From Owenia fusiformis (Eukaryota; Annelida; Polychaeta; Sabellida; Oweniidae), in contig CAIIXF020000009.1 in the NCBI GenBank assembly GCA_903813345.2, positions 36,203,759-36,267,758 of the forward strand: a DNA stretch of 64,000 nucleotides, in the 5' to 3' direction. The position numbers and the translations under genes are program-made. Positions within the stretch are counted from its first letter, which is position 1. The number at the start of each line of letters is the position of its first letter. Below, piece after piece: positions 11,232-22,900 of this stretch. Under the pieces are notes generated by a model. That model was given only the letters and a program-made list of their open reading frames with translations. It ran no database searches and was not told the DNA's origin.

Positions 11232-11860
11232 AGATCCCGGCCATATTATTGTGTAGTAGGATCAGTAGCTCAATAAATATTCCTCAAGATGAGACACCAA
11301 GAAAATTTCGAAATTTTAAAAATTACGATTTTGCATGCATGGCGATTGTGCAGCCATTTCTGAAAAATATGAGACAAATCATACCTCATTCGAAGCGCGT
11401 CTTGTTATTCTTTAACCTTTTTATCACCAATGAACGTTATTTAAGCAATACTGCGTTGATAAGAGGCAAAAACAGTGATATTTTATCATCGGGCTCTTGT
11501 CTGTCCAAATCTGAATGGTGCTCCAGCTCCAGTGATTCCAGAAATGTGACGTCAGAATTACAACAATATTTGGACACACAAGAGACCGCATCAAGGGAAA
11601 AATATTTGCCGTCTTAAAAGTCAAATTACTGCATCAATAGGTTATTTACTCGAACCAAACAAGTTGAAATAGAAATATGAAGATCTATAAAGCCGTTAAA
11701 TTAAGTGCAAAATCGGTCACAGGGAAACAGATACCATTTTGTATAAGGAACGTTTTGAAAGGTGGTCACTTTTTTTGAAATTTTCTAATTTTGTGACGGA
11801 TCTTCTGAATTATTCTTTGAGCCTATGAGATCCTACTACAAAACGATCTGGGCAATATCT
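11232..11860 (+). mobile_element. Inverted-repeat MITE, copy 1
   Basis: Imperfect terminal inverted repeats of ~70 bp, with TTGTAGTAGGATC-type ends: AGATCCCGGCC...TGTAGTAGGATCAG at the left and ...GATCCTACTACAAAACGATC at the right. There is an inner inverted pair around CTCTTGTCTGTCCAAATCTG and ATATTTGGACACACAAGAG. The same element recurs in the opposite orientation at 52733-53331. Its open frames carry no domain and are palindrome artefacts. Confidence 0.8.
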
Positions 11861-12406
11861 ACATGTATGAACTATATGTGATAACATAGGGGTTGACAAA
11901 AAAGCATTCTGATATGACAAAGGCTTCATATTTAAAGTTCAAACTTTCCCATTTTTGAATTTGATTTTTTCAATGTTTATTAGAGGCCTATGATTTTCAA
12001 ATCATGAGCTTTCTACCTGGGCTCTATTAAAACCTCATGCTCAAATTGTTTAATTGAATTCAGATCCATCCATGAAACTACACTCAACTCTTGTAAAATG
12101 TAAGTCAAGCTTGAGGTAGCCTTGTAACAACCCCATTGGGAAATCCTCTATTTTCTGCAATAAATTACATGAAATTCGTAAGATAAATACTACTCGCTAT
12201 GTCATATTTCCACGTCAACCTAAAGAATACCACTGTTTCTACCATCCTGCTATGCGAACTTTTTTGGAGCAACATTTTCACATGTCTTTATTCCTTTCCA
12301 AAATATTGTTATGTAGCAATCGGTAATTGATTTGAATACTCACCAACCACGCAGGGGTCGAATTTTGTCATACCCATCCATCCATAGCATACCAGCATAG
12401 CTACAT

Positions 12407-13237
12407 CACAGGCTGGTATCGAAATATTTGTCCGCTGTGACGGAGCATGCTATTTTTCATAAAAACACTAAGAAAACTTCACGATTTATTTTTTAACTCA
12501 TGTCTTTCGTCATACCATACAAAATTACTTACTCCATGCAATGGATATATCATTTGCGGGTAACTTTCACTTCTGTTTGAAGTCCAATTACGCTGGGAAG
12601 AAAAACTATTGAAAATGGCGTCGGAGTATCATACTTCAAAATGTACCATTTCTTGTTTAACTTTCTAATAGCACGATATAGTGACACAATAATATTTACA
12701 CATGGTTTCAGCATAACTTTGAAGGTATAAATGAGATGTTGATGTTTTTTGGTCTTTTTAATTCTTTTATAAAAAATAATGTTTAATTTTTTTGTCCGCT
12801 GTGACGGAGCAGTTGCAAATGTGAACTGTGAAAATGCTCCGTCACAGCGGACAAAAAATATTAATATTATTTTTTATAAAAAAATTAAAAAGACCCAATG
12901 CATTAATATATCATTAATACATTCAGAGTTATGCTGAAAACATATGTTAATATTATCGTGTCACTATATCATGCCATTAAAAAGTTAAAAAAGAAATGGT
13001 AATTTTAGAGTTTGATACTCTGGCGCCGTTTTCAATAGATTTTACTCCTAGCGTTATTGGACTTCAAACAGAAGTGAAGGTTACACGCAAATGATATATC
13101 CATTGCATGGAGTAAGTAATTATCTTTGATATAACGAAACATATGAGTTAAAAAATAAATCGTGAAGCATTTCTAGTGTTTCTATGAAAAATAGCATGCT
13201 CCGTCACAGCGGACAAATCTTTCGACACCAGCCTGTG
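12407..13237. repeat. Large foldback palindrome (~830 bp)
   Basis: Two arms of ~400 bp (12407-12810 and 12836-13237) are reverse complements with modest divergence, separated by a ~25-bp loop. The 18-mer TGTCCGCTGTGACGGAGC marks both ends of each arm: 12429-12446 and 12793-12810 on the left, and its complement at 12836-12853 and 13198-13215 on the right. There is no coding frame. A transcript through it would form a very long hairpin. Confidence 0.85.
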
Positions 13238-13330
13238 TACATGGGCTTTCTTACAATGGTTATGATTCAAGATAAACATTTCATATCAAATTATGAGAGA
13301 GATAGATCGTCTTAATCCATAAAACAAATA

Positions 13331-13636
13331 TTGAATATATTTGACATCCATAAACTACAAACCGCTAGCTTTGTTCAGAAAACTGTTTCAGAGTCACCAG
13401 AATTTCCTTTTCAAAAGTTCAAACATTTATTTGTTCCAGGAACAGCAATTCATAATCATGACACGAGAATTAATAAGAATTTAACTGTAAAAAAATTCAG
13501 AACAGAAATTGGAAGAAAATCAATTGAAACAAGTGGCCCATTACTTTACAATACTCTTCCACTTGATCTCAAAAAGTCAAAACATATCAAATCATTTGAA
13601 CGAAAGTTAAAGTTTGATTTGCTAAGTCATTATTAA
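13331..13636 (+). pseudogene. Non-LTR retrotransposon 3' fragment (ORF2 C-terminus)
   Basis: A 101-codon frame contains HNHDTRINKN followed by RTEIGRKSIETSGPLLYNTL and ends in a basic tail. This resembles the extreme C-terminus of LINE ORF2 proteins (NH.TR...GP..WN.LP type). It is followed by ~200 bp of AT-rich 3' sequence ending in GAAAAAATTGAAAAAA. Reverse transcriptase and endonuclease domains are absent, so this is a 5'-truncated dead copy. The upstream boundary is near 13,240, abutting the foldback. Confidence 0.6.
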
Positions 13637-13879
13637 ATCTTCTTTGAAAAATGCTTTCTTCTCATTACTTGTATTTTATTGTGATGCATTTTATGCGTTG
13701 TCATTTTTTTTTCCATATAACCTGACTGTTAATTTAATAAATGCTATATTGTATGATAAACATGGAACTTATACACCCCTCGGGGTGTCTTTTCATGTCA
13801 ATGTAAAATACTGTATTTGAAACATTTGAAATAAAGTGAATTGATATAATTGAAAAAATTGAAAAAAATAATTCAAATT

Positions 13880-14890
13880 GGTCATCTGTAGAAAACTCTG
13901 GTTTAATCCCTTACTTTTTTAGAATAAGCAAAAAATCGCATCATGCGCATCTACCTTAGAAATAAATAAAAAATAACACTTTATCTAAACATATGTAGCT
14001 ATATGACCCTAAACATGATGAAATAACTTTTTCAGCCCTACTGCTGCTGCTATCTTTATATCGGCCAAAGATGTATGTACCTTGCAATAAGAGAAAATAT
14101 AGATAGTCAAATCACATTTTTTCTTTGTCCCGGAAGTCCCAATATGAATGAAAAATAACAAACATATGCGAAATTGATTTAAAATCGAATAGTTCGCAAA
14201 TTCACTGATACAATGGCATGATTCTGCTAGTAGTGGTGCCAAAATGGCTGTTTTACATATCAATTGTGATGTCCTTTCAGTGAACATTTATTAAACTGGA
14301 GTTATGAGCATCATTGGTACAATCCAGGGATATGAAGTGAATATCAATGATCCTTCATGCTGAAAATTTACTGTAACCAGAGTCATTTTGGCACTATTTG
14401 ATATGTTAAATTGGTCATATGAGACTTTTGGCAACTTTTGATTTGATGTACGTATTTAAACAAGCATGTTGGTTCAACTTGCCTCTTTAATCTTATATGT
14501 CTGTGGATTGATAACTAGTAAATCCATAGGTTTTGGGCCGATATAAAGATGGCAGCACCAGAATCCAAATATACACAGCCAATCTGCAACAGTACCATAC
14601 GGTACCATTTAGGAAATTGTACTGTATGTTACCATAAAAATGGCACCCTACAGTACCTTAGACTAAAACGGTACCACAGGGTACCGTGAACACTGTATGG
14701 CACTATACTCCAACAGTTGATAGAAATTATTCCTATCAACCTAAAGCCTATGAGTAAATCACTGATTCAAGTCTAATTACTTTATATTTTATAACACGCT
14801 ACAGGTATCTAGACTGGAGGGTTTATACTGATATATATAGACATACCTGATATGCTAATATATCAACAGAAATATTTTCTCTGTTTCCAG
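13880..14890. other. Upstream region of the F-box gene
   Basis: AT-rich, with a cluster of GGTACC/CAGTACC motifs near 14,600-14,700. TTTCTCTGTTTCCAG ends at 14890 and looks like a 3' splice site just before the F-box start codon, so at least one non-coding 5' exon lies somewhere upstream; I could not locate it. Confidence 0.45.
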
Positions 14891-14897
14891 TTCTGTA

Positions 14898-16301
14898 ATG
14901 GAATTCCAGGATGAGGAGGGTTTGAATATTGAACATCTACCATCGATACCAGCTGTCAAGATTCTCTCACATCTAGAATGGAATGATAAAATCGGCTTTG
15001 TATCAGTATTTCCTTGTTGGACCAATCACCTTCTCTCATTAGATGCCTGGCCGAGTGTAGAGTATTCTGAAGATTTGGGAAGTGCTACAAGTCATTTTCG
15101 TGGTAATAGACAGCTGCTGTCTGAGTGCATTCAGAAATATGGACATTGTATGCGATCCATCCACCTGGGCTTTGTTTATAGCCTGGGAGCTTCGGGCTCT
15201 CAGATACTCAGTGATATCGCAAACAGTTGTTGGAACTTGGAAAGGTTGAGCCTAGTTCAGCAATCGAGAGACTATGAATTAGTCTTGTATAATTTGACAA
15301 TGAACAAATGGACAGAATGTGCCTTAATAAGTCTCTCGGATGTACTGAGTAGTTGCACCAGGCTACAGCAAGTAAGACTGGACGTTGGAAACGTGCCGTG
15401 GGCATCGCATTATGTGAACACCAATGTGTTAAGTATGTTAGAGAACACAAAGAATAGCAACAAGATAACAGAGTTACACCTCTCAGATGCTGCACTATCA
15501 GAATTTGAAGATGACACTCTACAGATGCTTCGATCATTCACAAATCTCAAACGACTTGAAATCCGACGGGATAAAATCACAGAGGAACTTCTAACCACAT
15601 TAGTAAGGAATGGTTTGCAGAGTTTATTGTTATATTTCAATGAGGAGTGCCTCATAGACTTTCAAGACCCTATCCTGTTTAGCTCAGAATTCTGGTGCTC
15701 TCTTGTAGACATTAACCCAGTGTTAAGTGTTGATGTTGTACTCCAACAAACTATGGTCGTGAAATCAATGTTCCCTGTGTACATGCCACTGAAGTCACTT
15801 GCATTGGTTGATCTCACAGATATGGTCACTAAAGGCATCATAGACACTATATCCCAGAACTATCAACCCACGTTGGAATCATTTGTGTTTGGACATACCA
15901 TAAATGGATATTTCGGGGAGCAGGGTGCTACATTAGAAGACAGTCGACTTCCATATGCCGTGACTGAAATGGTTGAAAACTGTAAGAAACTTCGTTCCTT
16001 GGTCTATGGCTACAGCATTTCCAGCACAAGCGTCTTGCTCATGGCCTATGCCCGCAGGCTTGCCACGTTTGTCATCAATTATAATGAACTGTCATTTGAA
16101 TTTGACTGGCCAGCTAAGTCAGAATGGAACAATGAGTTTATTAACTGGTTAACTAGTAGTGGAAAATCTGATGAAACTTTAGAAAAGGCTGTGTCAGAAA
16201 AGCTTGGTTATCAATGGAGTTCGGGAAATGGGGAGAGATTTAATGATCACTTGGTGGAGTATATAATATATTCTAGCACACAAACAGGGCCTTTGACATG
16301 A
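14898..16301 (+). CDS. F-box / leucine-rich-repeat protein (FBXO33/FBXO39-like)
   Basis: 467-residue protein in a single coding exon. An F-box lies at about residues 12-50 (LPSIPAVKILSHL, then FVSVFPCWTNHL), the surface that binds SKP1 in SCF ubiquitin ligases. The rest shows spaced Leu-rich segments (residues ~95-260 and ~290-400; NLERLSL, LQQVRLDV, ITELHLS, NLKRLEI, LKSLALVDL) as in LRR substrate-binding regions. Overall layout recalls the FBXO33/FBXO39 group, but I cannot assign an orthologue. The start was chosen because a splice acceptor ends seven bases upstream and the F-box begins a few residues in. Substrate unknown. The gene is convergent with FOXRED2; the stop codons are ~620 bp apart. 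Confidence 0.85.
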   Translation: MEFQDEEGLNIEHLPSIPAVKILSHLEWNDKIGFVSVFPCWTNHLLSLDAWPSVEYSEDLGSATSHFRGNRQLLSECIQKYGHCMRSIHLGFVYSLGASGSQILSDIANSCWNLERLSLVQQSRDYELVLYNLTMNKWTECALISLSDVLSSCTRLQQVRLDVGNVPWASHYVNTNVLSMLENTKNSNKITELHLSDAALSEFEDDTLQMLRSFTNLKRLEIRRDKITEELLTTLVRNGLQSLLLYFNEECLIDFQDPILFSSEFWCSLVDINPVLSVDVVLQQTMVVKSMFPVYMPLKSLALVDLTDMVTKGIIDTISQNYQPTLESFVFGHTINGYFGEQGATLEDSRLPYAVTEMVENCKKLRSLVYGYSISSTSVLLMAYARRLATFVINYNELSFEFDWPAKSEWNNEFINWLTSSGKSDETLEKAVSEKLGYQWSSGNGERFNDHLVEYIIYSSTQTGPLT

Positions 16302-16924
16302 TAAGAGACTAAATCTAAAAAGGGATCAATGCCTACAATTTTGACCAAAGTTTATCATAATATGTCAATTTGCGAACCTGTTTTCGAAATATCATGTGGG
16401 TACAGTGCCTACTGCTTTTACAGATGGAAAACATTGGATTAATATAAATTGTGTAGTTTTGTGAAATATTTCACTGTTAAGTGTTTGTTAAGAATTATCA
16501 GAGTCAGTTTCATAAAATGTTTTATTGTCAATTGATGATCTCTTTTATCAGTTTACACTATTTAGACAGTCTATTTTTGAGCTTATAGTTTTTGCATTTG
16601 AAACTTTTCGTTTTCTCTCATATTACTGTAAAACATGAAATTCACATAACATCACATCAAGCACATTGTTAATGTCAGAAAATTGATGTATAGAATTAAT
16701 TATTTCCTGTACTCAAAGTTAATGATAATTAACCAGCATGAGAAACCTTTTAGAAGAAAATGGAAATGTCAATACAATGTACTTTCTCCTCATTAGAATT
16801 ATTTATCTTATATGGTTTTATTGACTTATTTACATGTTATAAGGAAATTGTGTTTGATAAATCAATTCAACCCACACAGTCAATGATAATTTGACAGAGG
16901 TGCTTCATGTTTTTGAAATTAAGC
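16302..16924. other. Shared 3' UTR interval between convergent genes
   Basis: Between the F-box stop codon (plus) and the FOXRED2 stop codon (minus). A minus-strand AATAAA lies at 16817-16822 (TTTATT on the plus strand), ~100 nt past the FOXRED2 stop. The nearest plus-strand AATAAA is at ~17223, inside FOXRED2, so the F-box 3' UTR may overlap the other gene antisense. Confidence 0.45.
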
Positions 16925-19900
16925 CTATATGTCAAGCTCCATTATTTCTTTACATTGCACAGGTAATGTCAATGAAGTCAGAGCCATCTTAAGACATGAT
17001 TCAGAACTAAATTGTCTCAAGTCTGTACCCAGGCAATCTTGTAGAAATTTTCTTAATGGGAGGATGTGTGTTAACTGGCTGGTCCATGATGTCAGGAAAT
17101 CCTCTACAATATGGTGCAACCCCTGTGGGTGTGGTAATACGTTGGCTTCACTCGTATGTTGAAATTCCTCGACTGAAATGAAGGATTGTATGTAGGATTA
17201 GAAGACGTAATATGTCACATGAAATAAAAAGTCAAATACTTTTCATTCCTTTACAACGATTCTTAGTTGATGTCACAATGCTAATTTTACTGAAGGTGTC
17301 TCAAAATGTTTACAAACCTGCTGGTACTTTATCATAGTAGTAGATTACGGGGTGTAAGAAGTTAGATTTGTGAGCATTCGAGGGGTCTCCTGTAGCTCGG
17401 TTGGGTTTGAAGGGGTCTGATCCAGGTCCAGAAAAGTTTGCTCCATATTGATACACCAATACTAGGAATGAATCTATTTGGTGGCCTGTATTGTTGTAAA
17501 AATGAGGTAGCAACCTTAGTGGAAATTCTTCTATCACTTGAAATGTTTCTTGGGTCCTAAAGATTAAAAGAAAACATTTTTTATGTTAAGGAAAGCCACA
17601 TGTAATTGTTTTTAAGCCATTACTTTGTATGGTAGGAGTTTAAATCTCAATCAAAACATTTATTTTAATGACTGCTATAATTGCAAAACTGTCAACCATT
17701 AAGTTGCATGTGGCAACTATTTTCTGCTCAAGAGAGCACAGCAAGCTTTATTTTTAACTGACCTATTTAACAAGATGATGTCAGCCAGGACGTCAAACAT
17801 CTGGTATGTACCAGAAGCCTCATTCACCCTTTTCACTATTGTATTCACCAACTGACCTATTCCTATAGGTGGCACTGTAGGCCAGGCTGTCCCATAATTC
17901 CTCCATTCAAGCAGACGGAATAATGCTTTTGCTTACATGTAAATATGATATAGAGATAGGATATAAAATAGAATTTGGTTATTAAACAGATTTGATAGAG
18001 ACACTGTTCTTTATTTAAGGAATAAAGACTGAGATTTTATGATTTATGGCTTAATATATGACTGAAAATTGTATTCTGTTCATTGTTAAAAGATTGAAAT
18101 CGCGTAGGTCATATATTTGACATAAATCATAAAATCAAGGTCTTTGTTATGATTCTAATATGATAAACAGACAAGAAACACAACTATTTGCATTTAAGAA
18201 TTTTAGCGGTCATTCATACTCCAATATGGACCAGTTTATCAATTGTTCTAGCTATTGTGACGTCACGTATCATATTAGAATAGCATATTTAAATGAAAAC
18301 TGCCTCAAAAATGTTTGACAATATGCTATGTGATCAGGAAACATCTCAAAATGAAATGCTGAATGTAATGAATACTAAATTATTATAAGAACTCTCACCT
18401 GTATATCTAAATCCATGAATAAATCCCCCAGCTGATTTCCTAAAGTCCACATAATGACTTGCTGTTCCAGCCACATACATATCAGGCACCCCTTCAACTT
18501 CATAGTTGTCAGTTATCTTCGGAAACTTAGATCGTTTACCTGGACCATGAGATGGCATTGCGTTACCACTCCTTCCAATGAAATAATAGATAGAGATATT
18601 TTTAGGCCCATTAAATATTTTAAAGAAGAGTCTAAAGAGGGATATTAAGAAGTGGCAAATTTTCCTAAATTAAAAAACTTATGGAATTTTTATGTCACCA
18701 CCAAAAGTGGTGACATATTGTTATGGTCTCCGTTTTTTTGCGACGGCGTCTGGCGGTTGGAGGTTGGCGTCCGGCGGTTGGCATCCGGCGGTTGGCGTCC
18801 GGCGTCTGTAACAATTTCTTACAACTTCCTATAACTTAACAAATACTGTTTAGACTGACTTCAATTTTTTTCTAAATCATCTACATGTTCTCAGAAGTTC
18901 AAATCTGACTTTAGATTTGACATTTGACCTTCAATGACCTTCTCAAGGTCAAAAAGGTCTTTTTTCAACTTGCTTCACATTGACTAATTTTTTTTTCAAA
19001 ATCATCTACATGTTCTCAGAAATTCAAATCTGACTTTAGATTTGTCTCTAGATTTGACATTTGACCTTCAAACCTGACTTTAGATTTGACATTTGACCTT
19101 CAATGACCTTCTCAAGGTCAAAAAAGGTCTGTTTTCAACTTGCTTCAAATTGACTAAATTTTTTTTTCAAAATCATCTACATGTTCTCAGAAATTCAAAT
19201 CTGACTTAAGATTTGACTTAAGATTTGACATTTGACCTTCAATGACCTTCTCAAGGTCAAAAAGGTCTGTTTTCAACTTGCTTCAAATTGACTAAATTTT
19301 TTTTTCAAAATCATCTACATGTTCTCAGAAATTCAAATCTGACTTTAGATTTGACATTTGACCTTCAATGACCTTCTCAATGTCAAAAAAGGTCAAAAAG
19401 GTATTATTTCATCTTGCTTCAAATTGACTAAATTTTTTTTTCAAAATCATCTACATGTTTTCAGAAATTCAAATATGACTTTAGATTTGACTTTAGATTT
19501 GACATTTGACCTTCAATGACCTTCTCAAGGTCAAAAAAGGTCAAAAAGGTCTTTTTTCAACTTGCTTCAAATTGACTAATTTTTTTTTCAAAATCATCTA
19601 CATGTTCTCAGAAATTCAAATCTGACTTTAGATTTGACATTTGACCTTTAATGACCTTCTCAAGGTCATAAAAGATCTGTTTTTAACTTGCTTCAAATTG
19701 ACCAAATTTTTTTTCAAAATCATCTACATCTTTTCAGAAGTTCAAATTTGACTTTACAAGTTCTCAGAAGTTCAAATCTGACTTTAGATTTGACCTTTGA
19801 CCTTCAATGACCTTCTCAAGGTCAAAAAGGTCTTTTTTCAACTTGCTTCAAATTGACTAATTTTTTTTTCAAAATCATCTACATGTTCTCAGAAGTTCAA

Positions 19901-22900
19901 ATCTGACTTTAGATTTGACATTTGACCTTCAATGACCTTTTCAAGGTCAAAAATGTCTTTTTTCAACTTGGTTCAAATTTACTTAATTTTTTTTCAAAAT
20001 CATCTACATGTTCTCAGAAGTTCAAATCTGACTTTACATTTGACCTTCAATGACCTTCTCAATGTCAAAAAAAGTCAAAGAGGTATTTTTTCAACTTGCT
20101 TCAAATTGACGAATTTTTTTTTCAAAATCATCTACATGTTCTAAGAAGTTCAAATCAAACCTTCTTAAGGTCAAAAGGTATTTTCCAACTTGCTTTAAAT
20201 TGACCAAATTGTTTTAGGTGGTGACATTTTGTCATGTTAATGCCTTGTTTAAAAATTGTTGCATTATCAATGTATTTAGAACCAGAGGTGATCCACTTTA
20301 AGTAGCGGGCTAATCTTGAAAGTGTTTTATAGATCTTACCTGCCCCCTCCCCCTCATATATTCAAGTGTGTACCTGTTAAATATAGAATTATCAAACTTG
20401 AAGCCAAGACATCTTATGATCATATCATAGTCTTCTCTCACTGCGACATTGTCAGGCACATTTCCCCTGATGCGGATCCTGATTTTATCCCCAACCTTTT
20501 CAATAACTGTGTTGTGGAGGGATGCTTCAACCACCCCATCCAAGGACTTGAGCTGATATGTGTCCAGTGCAGCATTGTTTACACCTCTACAACATGGTAT
20601 AAATACTTATCATTTAAGGTCAAGTTTGGCTTGAATTGGTAAATGTCATTTGTTAGATTCTAGTCATTCTTGTTAGTTATATGTCTCACTGTTACCCATT
20701 AATATTGGATGAAATTTTAATCATTGGGCTTTATACTGTTATAGTGGTATGTTCATTAAACAGGCATTTTTTATCTTGTTTCGTTTTATGAACGGTACAC
20801 ACACGTATGAAAAATAGTTTCATCTACAATTAAATTAATAGATGGCGTACGATAACAAATGCCAGATTGAAATAAGTGCCTAAAACTGGTAATGTTTTCT
20901 CCACTTACCTGAGATCTCCAACATAATGTGTCTCCCATGATAGCTTCACTCTAGAACTCCCAACCAAATGTACCAGGTTAGTATGCCCATATATGGCATC
21001 AGCCGTCTCAAATGCTGCATTACCATGTCCTGAAGGGAAAGTATAACAAATATTAGGCATATACATTTTAAAGTAAAGTAGCACTGTAAATCAAAAGTAC
21101 TTGGCTACTTTGATTAGGGACCCATAGTGTCAGAAATGTAAAGGAGCACGTAGGTTAACGCAAACAATTTTAAACGATTCTAACTTGAATTTTGAATATT
21201 TTCTGATCATGAACATGGGTGTATCTTTTAGATCCATTCATTATCTTCAAGAAAAGTATATATAAAGATAATTTAGTTCATCAGACCTGATACTGAATTT
21301 GGATGACCAAAATGAACTGAAACTAATGGATAGCATGAGATTTTCAATGGAGAAATAACATGGGGAACACTTATCTTAATGCAATTAAGTCTTTCTTTCA
21401 AGAACTATTTGATACATCAAAATAAAGAATAGTAATGCATTAAACATTGTAAAAAATGATTGCATTTTTGGTGAAAATGGGGTCAACATCTTTGAAAAAG
21501 TGTGTTGATGGGTTGATTGCTAGTTAAATATCTCCGAGTTTGTTTGACTTAATTATTACTGTATATAATTTTCTTTGAGATACTGAATTGATCTAAAAGA
21601 TAAATCTGTCTTCATTGTCAGAATTGTTGCGATAACCTATGTGCTCTTTTGTAAATTCCTATTTGTGGATAATGATATCATTTGTATAATATAAGGCAAT
21701 AAATTTTAAAAAATACCTACCTAGAATCATGATGGTCTTGCCCTGGAAGTCTCTGGGATCAGTAGAAACACTCTCATAGCCAGTAGTATGCTCTATACCA
21801 TCATACATGGGGATGTTGGGCAACCACAGTCCAGTTGCCATTATCAAGTATCTGCAATATCAATTTTACCATGGATACAATTTTACCATGTGATTCATGT
21901 AAGTTGAAGTCGCAATGCCATCAGAATAGGTCAAGAATCAAAGGAAAAATCACATACAGCTATATTGATTTTGTCAAGTTAATCACTTACAGCTGCATTG
22001 ATTTCATCAAGTAAATCACCTACAGCTGCATTGCCTTCTTCAAGTTAATCACTTACAGCTGTATTGGTTTCATCAAGTTAATCACTTACCTACAGCATAC
22101 TGATTTCATCAAGTAAACCACCTACAGCCACATTGATTTCATCAAGTTAATCACCTACAGCTGCATTGATTTCATCAAGTTAATCACTTACCTACAGCTG
22201 TATTGATTTCATCAAGTTAATCACTCACCTACAGCTGTATTGATTTCCATGTTGATCATTCATGCTGAACAACCCAGTAGTGCCATCTTTCTGAATATTA
22301 TTGATGTTCCTATCAAACTGCACTCGCAATCCAATCTTCTTCTGAAAGTCCTGCAGATAGTTCACCATTGCTGAACGTTTTGGGAAGAAATCTTCAGAGT
22401 AGTGTCGGAAAAGTAAACTTTCATCATGACTAAGTAAGGAATTCCAGTCATGCCTTAAGTTGAATTCTTTGTTCGTTTTCCCAGTAAACCTCTTGTTAAT
22501 ACTAATCAGTTGACCATGACGAGGGTACAAATTGAAGAAATCACCTAAATGTATGTACATTTACATGTGTATATCAATAACAGACAAAAAAACAATCAAC
22601 AATTAACAAACAAGCAAACAAAGGTGAAGTTATATTAATTCAACATGCTGCATCTCCTTTTTCTGATTTTTATTGGATGGAAAGATTATTCAAAAAGGGG
22701 TCTAAAACGTCTTCAAAGGTAGAATGGTATTGAAAGTCTAGTTTTGGAGATAAAAAATTATGCTGAAAACAATGGAAAGCACGAGTTTTCCCTATGGGAA
22801 AATAATATGGGATACATTGATTTTAACTTTAATGCATTTCAATACCAATCTCCTTTTCAGAAGTTATTAATATAGTGAAGAAGAAACTTTTGGTATGGTT

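Noticed and set aside
11249-11617. 122-codon open frame
   Set aside because: Lies wholly inside the palindromic MITE. The matching frame in the second copy is the complement of the same repeat.
14600-14710. Cluster of GGTACC / CAGTACC motifs
   Set aside because: Irregular spacing, no flanking duplication and no long pairing arms; left as unassigned low-complexity sequence.
17100-17136. FOXRED2 last-exon acceptor at CCCACAG before GGGTTGCAC
   Set aside because: Leaves the exon out of phase by one. The TTCATTTCAG acceptor before 17172 keeps the frame and adds [12 protein letters not shown].
20310-20373. Extension of the FOXRED2 exon to the GTAAG donor at 20340/20339
   Set aside because: That donor is phase 0 and does not fit the next exon. 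The AACAG|GTACAC donor at 20374 fits phase and aligns with the family.
21955-22247. Regular ~33-bp repeats resembling a CRISPR array
   Set aside because: No unique spacers between repeats, eukaryotic intron context, and the unit is a copied exon-intron boundary.
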